This document shows positions 5,953 through 8,291 of a DNA stretch of 8,291 nt, piece by piece. How positions within the stretch are numbered: the stretch's first letter is position 1; the number at the start of each line of letters is the position of its first letter. The DNA comes from an uncultured Burkholderiaceae bacterium (GTDB taxonomy: Bacteria > Pseudomonadota > Gammaproteobacteria > Burkholderiales > Burkholderiaceae_F): assembly GCA_937936215.1 (NCBI GenBank), contig CALGWX010000301.1, positions 1 through 8,291 on the forward strand. Direction: 5' to 3'. The notes beneath the pieces are model-generated. The model saw only the letters and a program-made list of their open reading frames with translations, searched no databases and was not told the origin of the DNA. Both the position numbers and the translations under genes were made by a program.

Positions 5953-6815
5953 CGCGCCCTCACCAGTTCGATCTGCGCCGGCTTCTTGCCATCGGCCCCC
6001 ACGACGAGGACGAACTTCTGTGCATCGGCCGGCACGCGATACACGATCTCGAAGTCCGCGCTCTGGTTGAACGCGATCGCCCGCGCGAACAACCCCACAG
6101 CGATGTTCATGCTCTGGCCGTCGACGCGCAGCTCGAACGCCTCCTGGCCGATCGACACCCCGTTCTTGGCGCCCTTGTTGAGCACGGTGACGCGGATGCG
6201 GGCGAAGCGCTCGTTGTCGGCGGTGCGCTCGAAGAAGCCGCCGCTGCGCGGGCCGTCGAGTTCGAGCGCGGCCTGCGCCACCTGATAGGTGATCGGGTCG
6301 CGGTAGCGGCTGGGGGCGACCGCCTCGCCGCTCGCCGTGAGCGCGATGCTGATGGCCGGTGCGGGCTGGCCCACGGTCACGGTCTGCGGCGGCTTGCCGC
6401 TTTCCGCCACGGTGAGCGTGGCGCCCTCCCAGGTCGTGCCGGCCGGCACGCTGCCGCTCACCGTGAGGTCGACCACCTGCGCCGAGCCGAAGCCCTGCAA
6501 GTGCCGGCGCAACTGCGTGCCGTTGGCGAACGCGAGCGTGAGCTGGCCGTCGAGCGGCACCTCGGCCTTGGACGGCGCGGTGGCCTGCACCGCAAGCGTG
6601 GCGGTGGCATCCGCGCCCGCCGGCGCGATCACGCCGGACTTCGCCTCGAACACCACGCCCGCGTACTTCAACGGCGGCAGCCGCGAGACGTCGAGCTTGC
6701 GCTCGGCCGGTCGTGGCGCCAGCGCCGGCGCAGGGGGTGGTGGCGGCGGCTCCGGCCTGCTGCAGGCGGCCACCGTTGCGGCCAGCACGACCACCGCGAA
6801 CCGTCGGCGCTGCAT
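5949..6815 (-). CDS. Proline-rich lipoprotein with a DUF4352-like C-terminal domain
   Basis: 288 residues from the ATG at 6813-6815, whose A is the last base of the stop of gene C (TGATG), a sign of translational coupling; upstream G-rich bases give only a modest SD. The signal peptide is MQRRR, then a hydrophobic stretch and a VAAC lipobox with C18; S19 favours the outer membrane. A tether with six consecutive prolines (23-28) follows. Residues about 50-165 are Ala/Val/Thr-rich strands. Residues about 200-288 (FARIRVTVLNKG 204-215, QEAFELRVDGQSM 224-236, ADFEIVYRVPADAQKFVLVVG 253-273) resemble the DUF4352/telokin-like immunoglobulin fold of exported lipoproteins; this is a pattern match only. 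It sits between C and E in an overlapping cluster, which suggests that D and E act together in the envelope. Confidence 0.9.
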   Translation of the reverse strand: MQRRRFAVVVLAATVAACSRPEPPPPPPAPALAPRPAERKLDVSRLPPLKYAGVVFEAKSGVIAPAGADATATLAVQATAPSKAEVPLDGQLTLAFANGTQLRRHLQGFGSAQVVDLTVSGSVPAGTTWEGATLTVAESGKPPQTVTVGQPAPAISIALTASGEAVAPSRYRDPITYQVAQAALELDGPRSGGFFERTADNERFARIRVTVLNKGAKNGVSIGQEAFELRVDGQSMNIAVGLFARAIAFNQSADFEIVYRVPADAQKFVLVVGADGKKPAQIELVRAR

Positions 6816-7291
6816 CAGGCCACCCCGCTGCGTTGCGCGCGGAACGCGGCGACGAAGCGCTCGGTCGCCTCGACGTCGCCGGGGCCGAAAGTCGGATCCT
6901 CGTCGCCCAGCACCGTTCCGCCGGACAGGTAGAACCACAGCCGGCCCTCGCTCCACGCCGCGTGGCCGGGGCCGTGGGGGGCACCGGCCACCATCGCCTC
7001 GGCCGCCGCGGACGAGGCCGCCCGTCGCACCATCGCCCGCACCTCATGACCGCCGGCGTCGTACGTCGCGTGCACGCCGCCCTGGTCGAGTCCGCCGAAG
7101 CGGTCGTTGAGGAACGTACGCACAGCCCCGCCAACAAGCGGCGGCAACAAGGTGTCGAGATCCGGCGTGCCGGCCGGAGGCGGCGCCGGCTGATCGCTCG
7201 GCCCGGGCGCGTTGGGCGTGCCGCGCAACTGGTCGAGCACGGCGCGCAGCGCGTCGTCCGCAAAGCCGCGACAGTCGAAGACAAAGGGCAT
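6815..7291 (-). CDS. Protein of unknown function without an export signal
   Basis: 158 residues; AAGGAG (7302-7297) lies 5 bases before the ATG, so the start is well supported. There is no signal peptide or membrane segment, unlike every other gene here whose start is visible. Visible parts are a short N-terminal helix (11-23), a Pro-rich hinge (28-43), a segment TLLPPLVGGAVRTFLNDRFGG (47-67), a strand and helix region with an Ala-rich helix (87-103), and a tail containing AAWSEGRLWFYLSGGTVLGDEDPTF (111-135) then a helix (139-153). Cys7 is the only Cys. The stop overlaps the start of lipoprotein D, so the three genes C, D and E are made together. It could be a cytoplasmic partner, such as a chaperone or regulator, or leave the cell by a signal-independent route. 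Function is not recognised. Confidence 0.83.
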   Translation of the reverse strand: MPFVFDCRGFADDALRAVLDQLRGTPNAPGPSDQPAPPPAGTPDLDTLLPPLVGGAVRTFLNDRFGGLDQGGVHATYDAGGHEVRAMVRRAASSAAAEAMVAGAPHGPGHAAWSEGRLWFYLSGGTVLGDEDPTFGPGDVEATERFVAAFRAQRSGVA

Positions 7292-7378
7292 GGTCGCTCC
7301 TTGAGGAAATCAGTGGCGAGGGGGCTGGACCGGGCCAACGAGCGCGTGCGCACCTCCGACGGCATGAACCGTTCTCAA

Positions 7379-7846
7379 TCAATTGGCGCGCGGAATGACG
7401 CCGCTCACGGACGTGCGCAACGGCTTGGACTTGTCGAAACGCGCGATGTCTTGCGGCAGCCCGTCCTGCGGCCGCGGCGAATAGCTGTGCAGGATGCACA
7501 GGTAGGACGTGGCTTTGTCGAGGTTGCGCGCCGATCCCATGTCGACTCGCACGTCGACCGTGCCGTTGAAGCTGCCGCCCGCCAGCGACACGTATGCGGT
7601 GGCGGAGCGCGGTTGCTCCGAGGTCACCGTGCACTCGATCGGCATGTAGTTGGCGGCGCGGGGATCGAAGTTCGTCAGGCGTACCGGTACCTGGATCGTG
7701 ATGCTCCAGTCGGGCTTCATCGCCGCCGGCATCGGTGCGATCGCCGTTTGCGCGCACACGGGCTGCGTCGCGCAGCTCAGCAATGCGGTCAGGGCGGCCG
7801 CGCGCCAGCAGGGGTTGCATTGCCATCGCGCAGAGCGCAGGTTCAT
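7379..7846 (-). CDS. Small exported protein with one probable disulfide, function unknown
   Basis: 155 residues. GAGGAG (7858-7853) lies 6 bases before the ATG and overlaps the stop codon of the upstream gene A, so the two are likely co-translated. The signal peptide ends at residue 32 (VCA before Q33), giving a mature start QTAIAP close to the QTYAPAP and QTFAPAP starts of genes I and J. KPDWS (44-48) recalls the QPDWS of gene A. The mature part is beta-rich (WSITIQVPVRLTNF 47-60; TAYVSLAGGSFNGTVDVRVDMG 83-104) with two cysteines, C72 and C117, placed to bridge strands. A C25 after LLS could be read as a poor lipobox, but the residue at -2 is atypical. Family not recognised. An 87-base gap separates it from gene C. 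Confidence 0.85.
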   Translation of the reverse strand: MNLRSARWQCNPCWRAAALTALLSCATQPVCAQTAIAPMPAAMKPDWSITIQVPVRLTNFDPRAANYMPIECTVTSEQPRSATAYVSLAGGSFNGTVDVRVDMGSARNLDKATSYLCILHSYSPRPQDGLPQDIARFDKSKPLRTSVSGVIPRAN

Positions 7847-7856
7847 CGTCGTCTCC

Positions 7857-8291
7857 TCAGCGCAGCGGCATCACGGCCCGCTGCACGGTGCGATCGGTGC
7901 GGCTGCCCAGGCCATGGGCCTCGAGCGCGACCGGCGCCGTGACGCGCTGGCGCGGCGCGAAGCTGCCTGGGCCATGCGCTTCGAGCGCGGCGGTGGCCAC
8001 GACCAGCTGCACCGGGCGACCCGCAGCGGGGCCGGGGCCGAAGCCGCTGGCCTGCAGCGCATCGGCTGCGCGCAGCACGCGCGACGAGGCCGGACGTGCT
8101 AGCGAATCGGTCACCGGGCCGGCAGGCGCAGCGGGACTCGCCGGTGCGACGCCGCTCGCGGGTGCCGGTGTGTTCTGCCCGGGCAGTGCTGACCAGTCGG
8201 GCTGAACGTTGGGCTGAACACTCGGCCGAAAACCGGGCTGAGCCGGCGCCGCAGGGACGGCCGTGCCGAGCTGCGCCAGCGCGTCGGCGCC
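7857..8291 (-). CDS. Pro/Ala-rich protein with C-terminal 20-residue repeats (C-terminal part, cut by right edge)
   Basis: The last 144 codons are visible; the frame is open to the edge, so the start lies outside. The first 75 residues are Pro/Ala/Gln-rich linker, with QP repeats and QPDWS (30-34). The C-terminus has three imperfect repeats of a core L-[Q/E]-A-[S/H]-G-x-G at residues 79, 103 and 123, the last two nearly identical (ALEAHGPGS and ALEAHGLGS, 20 residues apart). There is no Cys in the visible part. Composition and company suggest an exported or surface protein, but the signal region is not in view. The stop codon overlaps the SD of gene B. Family not recognised. Confidence 0.82.
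   Translation of the reverse strand, partial: GADALAQLGTAVPAAPAQPGFRPSVQPNVQPDWSALPGQNTPAPASGVAPASPAAPAGPVTDSLARPASSRVLRAADALQASGFGPGPAAGRPVQLVVATAALEAHGPGSFAPRQRVTAPVALEAHGLGSRTDRTVQRAVMPLR
8199..8219. repeat. Short tandem repeat inside gene A
   Basis: GGGCTGAAC occurs at 8199-8207 and again at 8211-8219, a 12-base period that stays in frame and encodes the QP-x-x-QP-x repeats of the linker in gene A. A related GGGCTGAGC follows about 25 bases on. It looks like local slippage in a low-complexity linker. Confidence 0.5.

Noticed and set aside
4513..6285. A 590-codon plus-strand reading frame opposite genes D and E
   Set aside because: Antisense to two genes with SDs, lipoboxes and overlapping stop/start signals. 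Its product is Arg/His/Ala-rich with no signal or motif, as expected for a shadow frame in GC-rich DNA.
5953..7365. Upstream extension of gene E to an ATG at 7365
   Set aside because: It would run through genes C and D in another frame with an Arg/Cys/Thr-rich, unstructured product. The start at 5952 has a Tat lipoprotein signal and a coupled ATGA overlap.
1..8291. CRISPR array, tRNA, rRNA, insertion sequence or attachment site
   Set aside because: No regularly spaced repeats, no tRNA-like cloverleaf or rRNA segment recognised, no transposase or integrase motif, and no flanking inverted repeats.

Overview
The window is very GC-rich, with strong G/C preference at third codon positions. All ten genes I can support lie on the minus strand, so the region reads from right to left. 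Their Shine-Dalgarno (SD) sites are canonical (AGGAGG, AAGGAG, GGAGG). Sec, Tat and lipoprotein signals and two DUF3617-type proteins point to a Gram-negative proteobacterium, probably beta or gamma (Burkholderiales- or Xanthomonadales-like). That assignment is inference. I see no rRNA, tRNA, CRISPR array, transposase, integrase or phage gene. No gene has a name I recognise.

Layout in transcription order. A (7857-8291, its N-terminus lies beyond the right edge) is a Pro/Ala-rich protein ending in imperfect repeats of about 20 residues. B (7379-7846) is a small exported protein whose SD overlaps the stop of A. C (6815-7291) has no export signal. Its stop overlaps the start of D (5949-6815), a proline-rich lipoprotein. 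The stop of D in turn overlaps the start of E (4573-5952), a large lipoprotein with a twin-arginine signal. C-D-E is therefore a tightly coupled unit. A 275-base gap follows, the longest without a gene. Then come F (3860-4297, DUF3617-like), G (3061-3768, exported, CARDB-like), H (2449-2931, a second DUF3617-like protein), I (589-2382, a large exported protein with three Cys modules and an IPT/TIG-like domain) and J (1-393, cut by the left edge), whose N-terminus is a paralogue of I.

Eight of the nine genes whose N-terminus is visible encode an export signal. The window is thus an envelope or secretome cluster of uncharacterised proteins with Pro/Ala-rich linkers, paired cysteines and beta-rich domains. 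Three patterns link the genes. I and J are tandem paralogues. F and H are DUF3617 paralogues that share an exact 19-base element in their upstream regions. A short P-[N/D]-W-[G/N/S] motif recurs in the Pro-rich N-terminal regions of five proteins (A, B, G, I, J). No enzyme active site is recognisable, so a structural, binding or assembly role at the cell surface or in the periplasm is the most I would infer. The cluster probably runs past both edges.
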